A stretch of 64,000 nucleotides of DNA from JBDTSW01 sp963797835 (lineage in GTDB: Bacteria; Actinomycetota; Thermoleophilia; Solirubrobacterales; 70-9): NCBI GenBank assembly GCA_963797835.1, contig CAWCRN010000022.1, positions 91,509 through 155,508 on the forward strand, written 5' to 3'. The notes beneath the pieces are model-generated. The model searched no databases. It was not told the DNA's origin and saw only the letters and a list, made by a program, of their open reading frames with translations. How positions within the stretch are numbered: position 1 is the stretch's first letter; each line of letters starts with the position of its first letter. Shown piece after piece: positions 18,509 through 27,178 of the stretch. The position numbers and the translations under genes are program-made.

Positions 18509-19888
18509 TCAATTGCCGCCGCCGGGCGCGTCTGGCCGCCCGCCTGGCCGCCGCCCGCGTCACCTCCGCCCGCGCCGCCGCCGCCCGCGCCACCTCCGCC
18601 CGCGCCGCCGCCGCCGCCTCCGGCCTGGCCGCCACCGCCACCGCCACCGCCGCCTCCCGTCTGGCCGCCGGCCTGGCCCCCACCGCCGTCGCCGCCGGGC
18701 GCAGGCTCGACGCGGGACTCGAGCGAGTCGATCAGGCTCAGGGCGTCGTCCTTCGAGCGCAGCTCGTGGTTGGCGACGGTCTCCTGGTCCTGCTTCGAGA
18801 GCGAGGAGACCTGGACCGGGCTCGAGGAGACCTCGCTGTACAGCTCGATCCCGAGGGGCAGGTCGTAGGGAAGGCCGCGGAAGAGCGCGATGCGCCCGCC
18901 CTCGTCGCCGCCCAGGAAGTAGATCTGGCGGGCGCCGAGGACGGCGGCGGTGACGATGCCGGCGAGCACTAGGAGGGCGATCAGGACCTTCCCGGCGCGG
19001 CGCATGCCCGAGCGCCGCTTCGGCGGCTCCGCGGCGGCCCTGGCGCGCGCGGTCCGGGGCCGCTCGGCCGCCCTGGCGCGCGCGGCCTCCTCCACGGCTT
19101 CCCCCGTGAGGCCGGCATCCGCCGCCGTGGGGCCGACCAGCGTCGCCGTCTCGTCGACGGGCGCGGCGGCGCCCTCGCCGACGCGGAACAGGACGACGGT
19201 GATGTTGTCCCTGCCGCCGGCCATGTTGGCCTCCTCGACGAGCTGCTGGGCGGCGTCCTCCAGGCTGGCCGAGCGCGAGAGGATGGAGGCGATCTCGTCG
19301 TCCTTGACCATCGTCGTGAGGCCGTCGGAGCAGAGCAGGTAGACGTCGCCGGGCCTGGCGCGGTAGGTCATGGTGTCGACCTCCACCTCGCGCTCGGGGC
19401 CGAGGGCGCGGGTGATGATCGAGCGCTGCGGATGATCCTCGGCCTGCTCGGGGGTCAGCTTGCCCTGGCGCAGGAGCTCCTCGACGAGCGAGTGGTCCGA
19501 CGGTGAGCATCCGCAGGTCGCCGTCGCGCAAGAGGTAGGCGCGGCTGTCGCCGACGTGGGCGAGGCTGACGTCGTCGCCGTCGATCAGCGCCGCGGTGAA
19601 CGTCGTCCCCATGCCCGAGCGCGACTCGTCCTCGGCAGCGAGGTCGTTGATGCGGCGGTTCGCGGCGACCGCCACCGAGCGCAGATAGGCCTCGGGGGCG
19701 CTGTCGCCACGGTCGGCGGGGCCGAACGACTCGGCGGCGATCCGCGAGGCCACCTCGCCGGCCTGGGCGCCACCCATGCCGTCAGCGACGGCGAACACCG
19801 GGGAGCCGGCGAAGAACGAGTCCTCGTTGGCGGTCCGCTGGCGGCCCGTGTCGGAGAGGTAGGCCTGCTCGACGATCCTCAGGGTCAC
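18509..19888 (-). CDS. pstP: PP2C-type Ser/Thr phosphatase PstP (frame breaks)
   Basis: The cytoplasmic PP2C domain begins at a GTG (TLRIVEQAYLSDTGRQR) and shows NEDSFF, FAVADGMGGAQAGE, SGMGTTFTAAL, LAHVGDSRAYLL, LLCSDGLTTMV and GGRDNITVVL, so the metal-binding Asp residues are all there. A membrane helix (LIALLVLAGIVTAAVLGA) leads to an external part of about 100 residues ending in a long Gly-rich tail with some Ala, Gln and Thr. One indel near 19499 splits LRMLT from DHSLVEELLRQGKLTPEQ. A second indel in the Gly-rich repeat would restore a TGA at 18509. PstP dephosphorylates the PASTA kinases and their substrates. The Gly-rich external tail is unusually extreme. Confidence 0.88.
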
Positions 19889-19899
19889 GAGCCACCTGC

Positions 19900-19914
19900 G
19901 GCGGCTTCGCCGCC
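19900..19914. other. GGCGGC-TTC-GCCGCC hairpin between fhaB and pstP
   Basis: A perfect 6-bp stem with a TTC/GAA loop lies just upstream of the pstP GTG. It has no U-run, so a terminator is doubtful. It may set relative expression of the FHA and phosphatase genes. Confidence 0.35.
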
Positions 19915-19946
19915 TGAGACGCTGCTTTCGGGGCTAAAGCACCTCA

Positions 19947-20423
19947 TCACTCACCCAGCTCCAGCTCGAACCGGAACTCGGTGTCGCCGATCCGGATCAC
20001 GTCGAGGTCGTTCAGCAGGCTCTCCCCGCGCAGCTCCGCATCGTTGAGGTAGGTGCCGTTGGTGGAGTTCATGTCCTCCGCGTAGTAGCCGCCGGAGCGC
20101 GAGTAGATGCGTGCATGGACACCGGAGGCGAAACGGTCCTCGATGCGGACGTCGGAATCGGGCGAGCGCCCGATGGTGAGCCCGCCGAACAGGTCGAGGC
20201 GCTCGCCGACCTCGAGGCCGCCGCCCTTCAAGACCACGAGCGACGCGTCGGTGCCCGGCTCGCGGCCACCGGGGCCGATCGGGTGGAAGCCGGTCGCCTC
20301 GGGCGCCGGCGCCGAGGTCGTCCGCAGCTCCTTGAGCGCGCTGCGCGCGACCCAGAGCAGGAACAGGTAGAGCACGATCAGGAACCCGAACTTGAGCGCT
20401 ACCGCTATCGGTTCCGTGTCCAT
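19947..20423 (-). CDS. fhaB: FHA-domain protein FhaB/FipA-like
   Basis: The 158-residue protein has an N-terminal membrane helix (FGFLIVLYLFLLWVA) and a C-terminal FHA domain with LTIGRSPDSDVRIED, SGVHARIYSR and NSTNGTYLNDAEL, the phosphothreonine-binding loop residues of the fold. In mycobacteria this protein (FipA) links PknB-type kinase signalling to division and lipid II flippase partners. It starts where the fhaA stop ends (TGATG) and precedes the phosphatase gene. The assignment is secure from domain order and gene order. Confidence 0.92.
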   Translation of the reverse strand: MDTEPIAVALKFGFLIVLYLFLLWVARSALKELRTTSAPAPEATGFHPIGPGGREPGTDASLVVLKGGGLEVGERLDLFGGLTIGRSPDSDVRIEDRFASGVHARIYSRSGGYYAEDMNSTNGTYLNDAELRGESLLNDLDVIRIGDTEFRFELELGE

Positions 20424-21142
20424 CAGTGTTCGATGTCGAAGGTGAAGCTGGTGGTCCCGAGCGAGACGTGGTCGCCGGGCGACAGGCGCGAGCTCTCGAC
20501 CTTCCGCCCGTTGACCTTGACGCCGTTGGTGGACCCCAGGTCCACGATCTGCCAGTCACCCGTGGAGGAGCGGCGAAGCTCGGCGTGGCGGCGTGAGATG
20601 TTGGGGTCGGCGAAGACGCAGTCGCACTCCCGCGAGCGCCCCAGCGAGGCGACGGGGCCGTCGAGGACGTAGCGCCGGTCGTCGAGCGAGACGATCGCTC
20701 GGGTCTCCGTGAGCGTGGGCGCGGGCGTCTTGCGGGCCTTCTTCTGCTGCTGCTTCGGAGGCACCGAGTAGACCATCGTGTGCCCCTGCTCGCCCTGCGC
20801 CGGCTCCTCGCCCTGGCGCTGGGGCGGCTTCACGAGCCGGGTCTGGATCCCGAACTCGCCTAGGCGCAGGCGCTCGTCGGTCTCGAGGTTCACCTCGGGC
20901 CGGGTGAGGAGCGCGTAGTCGTGCCGGCGGGCGTGCTCCAGGAGGTAGGCGGACAGCTCCTGGCCGAGCGAGCGCTCATACCCCTCGAAGCGCGAGCGGT
21001 CCTCCTCGGACATCCACACCGTGTACTGGTTGGGCACGTAGATGCGGGAGATCGAGGTGGTCTTGTGCGCGTCCATCTCCTTCGCGAGCTTGCGGGCGAT
21101 CTCGACCGGCTGGACCTGCGAGGAGAAGGCACGGCTGAACAC
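20423..21142 (-). CDS. fhaA: FhaA: DUF3662 plus FHA domain
   Basis: From the GTG at 21142 the protein is 239 residues: an N-terminal DUF3662 domain (VQPVEIARKLAKEMDAHK, SRIYVPNQYTVWMS), a basic linker and a C-terminal FHA domain (ASLGRSRECDCVF, ISRRHAEL, LGSTNGVKVNGRK). The family-typical first helix (VLRNLEQRLENLVEGVF) continues in frame upstream of this GTG, back to an ATC at 21193, eight nt after GGGAG, with a stop at 21206. The true start is therefore probably near 21193, either a rare ATC or a start lost by a base error. FhaA binds phosphorylated MviN/PknB-pathway proteins. Confidence 0.9.
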   Translation of the reverse strand: MFSRAFSSQVQPVEIARKLAKEMDAHKTTSISRIYVPNQYTVWMSEEDRSRFEGYERSLGQELSAYLLEHARRHDYALLTRPEVNLETDERLRLGEFGIQTRLVKPPQRQGEEPAQGEQGHTMVYSVPPKQQQKKARKTPAPTLTETRAIVSLDDRRYVLDGPVASLGRSRECDCVFADPNISRRHAELRRSSTGDWQIVDLGSTNGVKVNGRKVESSRLSPGDHVSLGTTSFTFDIEH

Positions 21143-21295
21143 CCCTTCTACGAGGTTTTCGAGCCTCTGTTCCAGGTTGCGTAGAACGCTGATCGTCCAC
21201 TCTCCCTAAGTCATGGCCTCGTGCGGGTTCGGGCCGTGCGAGACCCGCGGAGGGCGGGCGCGCGGTAGGGAATCCTAGTGGGCCTCTGGCGGCTT

Positions 21296-22855
21296 CTACG
21301 GGGCCGCCGCGGCCGCTGCGCGGGTGCCGGCGGGAGACTCCGCGGCGGGCTCGGGCGGTGGCGAGGGCGCCCTCGCGCGGTGCTCGGCCGCCACCGCGAG
21401 CAGGGCCGAGGCCGCGATGAGGAGCGGGGCCCAGTGCATGCCGCCGTCGCCGACCAGAGCCAGGACCGCCGCGAGCCCTGCCGCCCACACCAGCGCGCCA
21501 AAGGCGGCCATCGACAGGTGGCGGGCCTCGAGGATGCGGCCCAGCAGCGCCGCGGCGACGGCGAAGGCCGCCATGCCCAGGAGCGCCGGGCCCTCGAGCA
21601 GCGGGAGGACGAGGGCGTCGAACGCCTTTGCCGTGCTCGCGTCCCAGTTCACAGGAGGCGGGTCGAGCAGGCCCGCCGGCGGGGCGATGCCCAGCGCGGC
21701 GCACGCGGTCAGAAGCCAGCACCACCCGATCGCGCCCATGGCGAGCCGAGCCAGCGGCGTGCGCTCGAGCGCGGCGACGGCGGCGGGGTAGGCCCCGCCG
21801 GCCGAGAGCGCGCCGAGGCCCACGGCCGCCGCGGGCAGGGCCGCGCGGTCGAGCGAGGTGGCCGCGATCAGGGGCGGTGCGCCCAGGAGGGCCACGACCA
21901 GGGCGAGCCCCGGAAGACCGAGCGGGCCGGCCAGCGCCACGCACAACAGGACGAGACCGGCGAGCACGCTCGCGCGGCCGATGCCCGGCAGGCGCGCCGG
22001 CGCGCCGGCGTCGTCCGTGCGGCTCGCGGCAGGCACCGCGTAGTCGCAGTCGAGGTCCGGCCCGACGGCTTGGAGCGCCCGGCCCAGCTCCGCCAGCGGC
22101 GGGCGGTCGACCGGATCGGGCTCGAGGCAGGCGTCGACGACCTCGCACAGCTCGGCCGGCAGGTCCGGCCGGTAGGTGGCCAGCGACGGCAGCACAGATC
22201 CCATCGCCCGCGCCGTCTGCGCCGGGGTGGCCCGGCGGACGGGGTTCTCGCCCGCCCAGCACTCGAAGAGCGTCAGCGCGAGCGAGTAGGTGTCCGACTC
22301 GGGCCCCGCGTGCTCGCCCTCGGCCTGCTCCGGGGACATGTAGGCGAGGGTGCCGACCACCTCGCCCGGCGCCGTGAGCGTTGGCGCGCCGGCCAGGCTC
22401 GCGATCCCGAAGTCGGTCAGCTTCGCGCGCAGGCCGGCCCCGCCCTCGTCGCGCGCGATCACGTTCTGGGGCTTGACGTCGCGGTGGACGACGCCGCGCT
22501 CGTGGGCGTGCTCGAGCGCCTCGCAGACGTCGGCGCCGAGCTCGGCGACGTCGCGGTCGCAGAGCGAGCCGTCGCGGGCCAGCTCGTGGAGCGTCGAGCC
22601 GTGGATCAGCTCGCTCACCAGGAGCGCCCGGTGCCCTTCGATCCCGAACTCGAACAGCGCGACGATGCCCGGGTGGTTGAGGCGGGCCGCCGCCTGGGCC
22701 TCGCGGGCGACGCGCTCGGGCGCGCCGACCATCACCTCCTTGATGGCGACGTCGCGCTGGAGGCGCTCGTCGAAGGCCCGGTAGACGGTCCCCATCCCCC
22801 CCGACCCGATGCGCTCCTCGAGCCGAAACCTTTGCATCACGCGCTCGCCCACCAT
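21296..22855 (-). CDS. Ser/Thr protein kinase with polytopic membrane C-terminus
   Basis: From the ATG at 22855 (MVGERVMQRFRLEERIG) the protein is 519 residues; the frame is open further upstream but through a palindromic repeat, so I exclude that part. The kinase domain (residues 1-270) shows RIGSGGMGTVYRAFDE, VAIKEV, GVVHRDVKPQNVI, TDFGIASL and YMSPEQAEG. The second half holds about eight hydrophobic helices and no PASTA or other sensor domain, then a Pro/Ala-rich tail. It is the first gene before fhaA on the same strand (about 100-150 bp gap), so it may feed the same FHA/PP2C pathway. The membrane half could sense lipids or be structural; that is unknown. Confidence 0.85.
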   Translation of the reverse strand: MVGERVMQRFRLEERIGSGGMGTVYRAFDERLQRDVAIKEVMVGAPERVAREAQAAARLNHPGIVALFEFGIEGHRALLVSELIHGSTLHELARDGSLCDRDVAELGADVCEALEHAHERGVVHRDVKPQNVIARDEGGAGLRAKLTDFGIASLAGAPTLTAPGEVVGTLAYMSPEQAEGEHAGPESDTYSLALTLFECWAGENPVRRATPAQTARAMGSVLPSLATYRPDLPAELCEVVDACLEPDPVDRPPLAELGRALQAVGPDLDCDYAVPAASRTDDAGAPARLPGIGRASVLAGLVLLCVALAGPLGLPGLALVVALLGAPPLIAATSLDRAALPAAAVGLGALSAGGAYPAAVAALERTPLARLAMGAIGWCWLLTACAALGIAPPAGLLDPPPVNWDASTAKAFDALVLPLLEGPALLGMAAFAVAAALLGRILEARHLSMAAFGALVWAAGLAAVLALVGDGGMHWAPLLIAASALLAVAAEHRARAPSPPPEPAAESPAGTRAAAAAAP

Positions 22856-22916
22856 TCCGCTTTCCCCTTCGCCGCGGCCCGTCCGCCTCCTGCCTACCCA
22901 CGCACGGCACACGCAG

Positions 22917-22962
22917 GGGGTCAGACCCCTTGAGTCGACCCCACTCATGGGGTCTGACCCCA
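22917..22962. repeat. dispersed palindromic element, family 1, copy A
   Basis: Perfect 13-bp inverted arms GGGGTCAGACCCC and GGGGTCTGACCCC flank a 19-bp core that contains GTCGAC. A second copy, in inverted orientation, is at 47545-47590. It lies about 60 bp upstream of the kinase start at 22855. Confidence 0.75.
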
Positions 22963-23083
22963 CCTCGCGCCGATCGGCACGAGCGCTGGAAGTGCCCTCC
23001 GCGGCAGGTTTCATACTGTGCGCCGCGAGGGCGAGGCATGTCCGGCCCCTCCGGGGCTCGGGTTCGACCCGCTCGAGGTGACC

Positions 23084-24157
23084 TTGGCTTTCCTGGACGA
23101 CGACGACGAGCTCGGACCGGAGGAAACAGGCCGGTCAGGCCGCTATGGCGCTCCGCGCCAGCGCCCGTTCCTCGCCCGGCGCCTCCTGGCCCTGGCGGTC
23201 GGCGTCCTCATCGTCGTCCTGCTGGTCCTCGGGATCCGCGGCTGCCTCGACGCGCGCGAGGAGCGTGGCTTCGAGAACTACGTGCAGGACCTGGCGTCGA
23301 TCGCCACCGAGTCCGAGCAGCTCTCGAAGGAGTTCTTCGGGCGCCTCCAGAATCCGGGCGACCTCACCGAGCTGAGCCTGAAGGCGGAGATCTCCGCCGA
23401 CGAGAGCACGGCGGAGAACCTGCTCGAGCGCATCCAGGGCCTCGACACGCCGGATGAGCTGACCAAGGCCCAGAGCGAGCTCGACCTGGCCTTCGAGCTG
23501 CGCCGGGACGGGATCGCCGGCGTGGCCGAGGAGATCGACACCGCCCAGGCCAGGCAGGGCTCCGAGGACGCGGTCCAGCGGATCGCCAACTACATGCAGT
23601 ACTTCCTGGCGAGCGACGTCCTCTACGGGCGGTCGAGGGGGGCGATCGAAACCGAGCTGGCCAACCAGGACATCGTTCCCGACGAGAAGCTCTCGGACGC
23701 CCCCTTCCTCCCGAACCTCGACTGGCTCGACCCCAACTACCTCCGGACCCTCCCCGGGATCGCCGGCGTCGCCGGCGGCGGCGAGTGCGAGGGCGTGTGC
23801 GGCATCGCCCTGGTGGTGGACGGAGGCGTCTCCATCAACGGCACGTTCCTAACCCCGGACGCAGCCACCACGGTCAGCGGGGGTGGCCCCTACGAACTGG
23901 AGGCCCAGGTCCAGAACCAGGGCGAGTCGGAGGTCACCGACGTGACCGTCGAGTACACGCTGTCGGGCGCCGAGACGAGCGAGGGTTCGACCACGATCCC
24001 GCGGATCGACGTCGGCGCCACCGAGTCGGCGATGCTCAACATCCAGCCCGAGCCGGCCTCCGGCGACGAGCTGACGCTGGAGGTCACGGCCGTCCCGGTG
24101 CCGGGCGAGGAGATCGCCGACAACAACACCGGGAGCTTCACGGTCCTCTTCGAGTAG
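23084..24157 (+). CDS. single-pass membrane protein with extracellular CARDB-like domain
   Basis: The chosen start is TTG at 23084 (MAFLDDDDELGPEE), six nt after GAGG; a GTG lies at 23078. The 357-residue protein has a short acidic cytoplasmic part, a basic stop-transfer, one helix (LLALAVGVLIVVLLVLGI, about 32-50), and a large external part. The first half of the latter is helical (YVQDLASIATESEQLSKEFF). The end (about 265-357) is a CARDB/Ig-like beta domain (YELEAQVQNQGESEVTDVTV, NNTGSFTVLFE). Such proteins recur in actinobacterial genomes without known function. It is transcribed away from the kinase and toward pheA (28 bp gap). Confidence 0.7.
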   Translation: MAFLDDDDELGPEETGRSGRYGAPRQRPFLARRLLALAVGVLIVVLLVLGIRGCLDAREERGFENYVQDLASIATESEQLSKEFFGRLQNPGDLTELSLKAEISADESTAENLLERIQGLDTPDELTKAQSELDLAFELRRDGIAGVAEEIDTAQARQGSEDAVQRIANYMQYFLASDVLYGRSRGAIETELANQDIVPDEKLSDAPFLPNLDWLDPNYLRTLPGIAGVAGGGECEGVCGIALVVDGGVSINGTFLTPDAATTVSGGGPYELEAQVQNQGESEVTDVTVEYTLSGAETSEGSTTIPRIDVGATESAMLNIQPEPASGDELTLEVTAVPVPGEEIADNNTGSFTVLFE

Positions 24158-24185
24158 CGCGGCGTCCGCTACCGTCGCGCGCCTG

Positions 24186-25040
24186 ATGAAGGTCGCCTAC
24201 CTCGGCCCGCCGGGGACCTACACGGACGATGCGCTGCGCGCAGCGGCGGACGAGGCCGCGATCGAGGCAGTCCCGCACGCCTCCGTGTTCGACACGATCG
24301 CCGCGGTGGAGAACGGCGAGGCCGACCGGGCGTTCGTACCGTTCGAGAACTCGATCGCGGGCGCCGTCCGCGCCACGCTCGACACCCTCGCGTTCGACGC
24401 CCACTCGGTCGCGATCGCCGGTGAGCACGATCATCCGATCCACCACAGCCTGATCGCCGCGCGCCCGCTGGAGCTGGAGGAGATCGAGGTGGTCGTATCG
24501 CACGAGCAGGCCGGCGCCCAGTGCGCGCGCTTCGTGCGCGAGCGGATCCCGGGCGCCGCGGTGCGCGGAGCCTCGAGCACGGCCGACGCCGTCCGGCAGG
24601 TGATCGATTCCGATCGGCCGTGGGCCGCCATCGGGGCCGCGATCACGGCCTCGCTCTACGACGGAGTCGTCCTCGCCGACCGGATCGAGGACGAGCCGGG
24701 CAACGTCACCAGGTTCGTCTGGATCGCCCCTCGGAGCGTCAGGCCCGAGGGCGCGGGCGAGTGGCGGACGACGCTGATCTTCTCCGAGCTGGGCGAGGAC
24801 CACCCAGGCGCGCTGGTCGACGCCTTGACCGAGTTCTCCTCGCGTGCGGTCAACCTGACGCGCCTCGAGTCGCGGCCGCTGCGCCGGGAGCTGGGCCGGT
24901 ACATGTTCTTCGTGGACCTGGAGGGCCGCAATACCGATGTGGACGTCGCGGCGGCCATCGGGGCGCTGCGCGGAAAGGCCGAGAACGTCCGCCTGCTGGG
25001 CAGCTACCCCGTCAACGCCGGTGGGGTGCCGGCAGCCTGA
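24186..25040 (+). CDS. pheA: prephenate dehydratase
   Basis: The 284-residue protein is a monofunctional PheA: MKVAYLGPPGTYTDDALR at the N-terminus, FVPFENSIAGAV, the catalytic Thr-Arg-Phe in EPGNVTRFVWIA (about 174-185) and a C-terminal ACT domain with TRLESRPLRRELGRY, the Phe-binding ESRP motif. It converts prephenate to phenylpyruvate and is expected to be inhibited by phenylalanine through the ACT domain. There is no chorismate mutase domain. A TACCGT box ends 10 nt before the ATG and no Shine-Dalgarno is seen, so the mRNA is probably leaderless or nearly so. Confidence 0.96.
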   Translation: MKVAYLGPPGTYTDDALRAAADEAAIEAVPHASVFDTIAAVENGEADRAFVPFENSIAGAVRATLDTLAFDAHSVAIAGEHDHPIHHSLIAARPLELEEIEVVVSHEQAGAQCARFVRERIPGAAVRGASSTADAVRQVIDSDRPWAAIGAAITASLYDGVVLADRIEDEPGNVTRFVWIAPRSVRPEGAGEWRTTLIFSELGEDHPGALVDALTEFSSRAVNLTRLESRPLRRELGRYMFFVDLEGRNTDVDVAAAIGALRGKAENVRLLGSYPVNAGGVPAA

Positions 25041-25091
25041 TCGGCGCGGTCGACGTTCCCGGGGCACGCCCGCTCTAGAATCCACCGCGTC

Positions 25092-25679
25092 ATGCACAAG
25101 GGGGTAGCACCAGTAGCCCTCAACGGCCACGCGCCGCACAATGGTCACGCCCTGGTGGGGCCTGGCGGGCGGGTCCTCGTCCTCAACGCCAGCTACGAGC
25201 CGATCAACGTCTGCACCATGCGCCGCGCCGCGGTGCTGGTGCTGAAGGAGCGCGCCGAGGTGCTCGAGGAGCGCGAGGGCGCGCTGCGCTCCGAGCGCCT
25301 GGAGATGCAGCGCCCGTGCGTGATCCGCCTCCACCGCTACGTCAGGATCCCCCGCGACGTGCACCGCCGCAAGATCACGCGCAAGGCCGTCCTCGCCCGC
25401 GACGCATGGACCTGCCAGTACTGCGGCCACCAGGCCTCCGGGCTCACGGTCGACCACGTGATCCCGCGCTCGCGCGGCGGCCTCTCCGAGTGGGACAACA
25501 TCGTGGCCGCCTGCGCGCCGTGCAACCGCCGCAAGGGCAACCGCACCCCCCACGAGGCCCGCATGCACCCGTCGAAGCACCCGAGGCCCCCGGGGCCCAC
25601 GGTCTTCATCCGGATCGCCTCCCCGCGCATCCCCGCGGCGTGGGAGAGCTACCTGCCCGGGCTGGCCAAGGCGGCCTAG
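25092..25679 (+). CDS. HNH endonuclease family protein
   Basis: This 195-residue protein has an N-terminal strand-rich part (VLVLNASYEPINVCTMRRA) and a C-terminal HNH domain. CQYCGHQ (zinc Cys pair 1), LTVDHVIPRSRGG (catalytic His) and CAPCNRRKGNRTP (zinc pair 2) lie at about residues 112-165. The family is widespread in actinobacteria and cyanobacteria as a chromosomal, non-mobile HNH protein; its cellular role is not established. It has a TAGAAT box 10 nt before the ATG. It converges on the next gene with a shared CTAG at 25676-25679. Confidence 0.88.
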   Translation: MHKGVAPVALNGHAPHNGHALVGPGGRVLVLNASYEPINVCTMRRAAVLVLKERAEVLEEREGALRSERLEMQRPCVIRLHRYVRIPRDVHRRKITRKAVLARDAWTCQYCGHQASGLTVDHVIPRSRGGLSEWDNIVAACAPCNRRKGNRTPHEARMHPSKHPRPPGPTVFIRIASPRIPAAWESYLPGLAKAA

Positions 25680-27145
25680 CTTCGGCTCCCCGAGCCGCCC
25701 TCGGGGTTGCCCCCGATGTGCTCGGCGAGGAAGCTGCGGATCTCGCGCGCCGCGGCGCCGTCGTAGTAGTAGAGCGCGTACACGTGGCCGGCGTTGCGGT
25801 CCAGGAACCACTCGCTGTTCGGGAAGGTGTCGGCGACCTGGCGGCCCTCCCACGGCGTGGTTATGTCGTCGTGCTCGCCCGAGACCACGAGCACCGGAGC
25901 CTCGGTGGGCTCGTCGACGTCCGGGTCCGCCGGCGGCTCGTAGAGGTCGGTCGGGGCCGGCCACGTCAGGCAGTACAGGTATCCCACCGACGAAGACAGC
26001 GCGACCTCTCGCGGGGTGAAGGGCCCGAACGCCTCCTTGTCGTACTCCTCGATCGCCTGCTCGAGCTGCGCCCGGCGCTCCGGCTCGGCGGCGGACTTGT
26101 CCCAGATCATCGGGTAGTCGTTGCAGCTGAAGATCAGCTCGCCCGGGTAGGAGTAGCGGCGTTGCCTGTTGGCCCCGCGGACCCGGTACGTGGTCAGCTG
26201 CTTGTAGAGATCGGGGTCGCCCTGAAGGAGCTGCGTGATCGCCCTGTCGGCGACCAGGTAGGCCCGGGGCGCATCTGAGTATCCGCCTGCGATCAGGTCG
26301 ATCAGCGGCCCGACGCTGATGCGCTGCTTACGCAGCTTCTCCGCGGCGCGATCGAGGCGGGTCAGCGGGTCGCCCTGGCAGCGCGGATCGCGGTCGCATA
26401 CCTCCTTCAGCGACCGCTGGCCGGTGCGGATCAGGCTCGGGTACCAGGGATCCTCGCCGAAGACGGGGTAGGCGGAGTCGAGGACGAGCGCGTCGAGCGT
26501 CTCGCCATGGCGCCAGGCGTAGGACTGGGCGAGGAACGTCCCGTACGAGTCGCCATAGAGCGCGATGCTGTCGAAGCCGAGCGCCTCCCGGACGGAGTCG
26601 ATGTCGTCGGCGGCGGCGGATGTCCGGTACGACTCGAAGTGCTTACCCAGTCGGCGAGCACAGTCGGAGAGGACGATCCACTCGGGTCCCCTCAGCTGCT
26701 GCACGTCCGGGCAGTCCACCGGCCGTGACTGGCCTGTGCCGCGCATGTCGACGAGCACCAGCTCGTGACGGTCGAGGAGCTTGCCGAAGACCCGGCGGTA
26801 GGCCTTGCCGGTGCCGGTCGACGCGTAGCCCGGCCCGCCCTCGACGGCGAAGATCGGGCCCAGCGAGGGCTTCGACCTATCGTCGCGCTCGCGGTAGGCG
26901 AAGCCGATCTTGGTCGTTCCGTAGCTCGCGTCCGCGCGCTCGAACGGCACCTCGATCTTGCCGCAGACATACTTGTTGGCCCGCGGCCGCCGCTTGCAAG
27001 GCTCCAGCTCGGCGACGTCCACGGGCTCGACGTCCGCCTGCGCAGGCGTGCGCTCCGACGGGTCGTTCTCGGTGCAGCCCGGGGCGAGCGCGATGCACGC
27101 CAGAGTCGCCGTGGCGATACCGGCAAGTCGTCCCCTGCTCGCCAT
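25676..27145 (-). CDS. TAP-like alpha/beta-hydrolase lipoprotein
   Basis: The 489-residue protein starts with a lipoprotein signal (TLACIALAPGCTEND; lipobox Cys near residue 24), so it should be anchored outside the cell. The alpha/beta-hydrolase core shows GGPGYASTGTG, LVDMRGTGQSRPVDCPD, the nucleophile elbow IALYGDSYGTFLAQ and a C-terminal TAP-like domain with LVVSGEHDDITTP (Asp) and NAGHVYALY (His). This is the tripeptidyl-aminopeptidase (SlpD/E, TAP) family, which removes N-terminal tripeptides or acts as an esterase. A TACCCT box lies 6 nt upstream of the ATG, suggesting a leaderless mRNA. Confidence 0.9.
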   Translation of the reverse strand: MASRGRLAGIATATLACIALAPGCTENDPSERTPAQADVEPVDVAELEPCKRRPRANKYVCGKIEVPFERADASYGTTKIGFAYRERDDRSKPSLGPIFAVEGGPGYASTGTGKAYRRVFGKLLDRHELVLVDMRGTGQSRPVDCPDVQQLRGPEWIVLSDCARRLGKHFESYRTSAAADDIDSVREALGFDSIALYGDSYGTFLAQSYAWRHGETLDALVLDSAYPVFGEDPWYPSLIRTGQRSLKEVCDRDPRCQGDPLTRLDRAAEKLRKQRISVGPLIDLIAGGYSDAPRAYLVADRAITQLLQGDPDLYKQLTTYRVRGANRQRRYSYPGELIFSCNDYPMIWDKSAAEPERRAQLEQAIEEYDKEAFGPFTPREVALSSSVGYLYCLTWPAPTDLYEPPADPDVDEPTEAPVLVVSGEHDDITTPWEGRQVADTFPNSEWFLDRNAGHVYALYYYDGAAAREIRSFLAEHIGGNPEGGSGSRS

Positions 27146-27178
27146 TCTCCGAGGGTAGTGGCTCGCCCGGCAAATGGG

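Noticed and set aside
18540..18700. CRISPR or minisatellite in the GGN-rich stretch
   Set aside because: It encodes a Gly-rich protein tail in frame; there are no spacers or regular repeat units.
22856..23014. N-terminal extension of the kinase gene beginning upstream of 22855
   Set aside because: It would translate a palindromic repeat and is not kinase-like; ATG 22855 fits the domain start.
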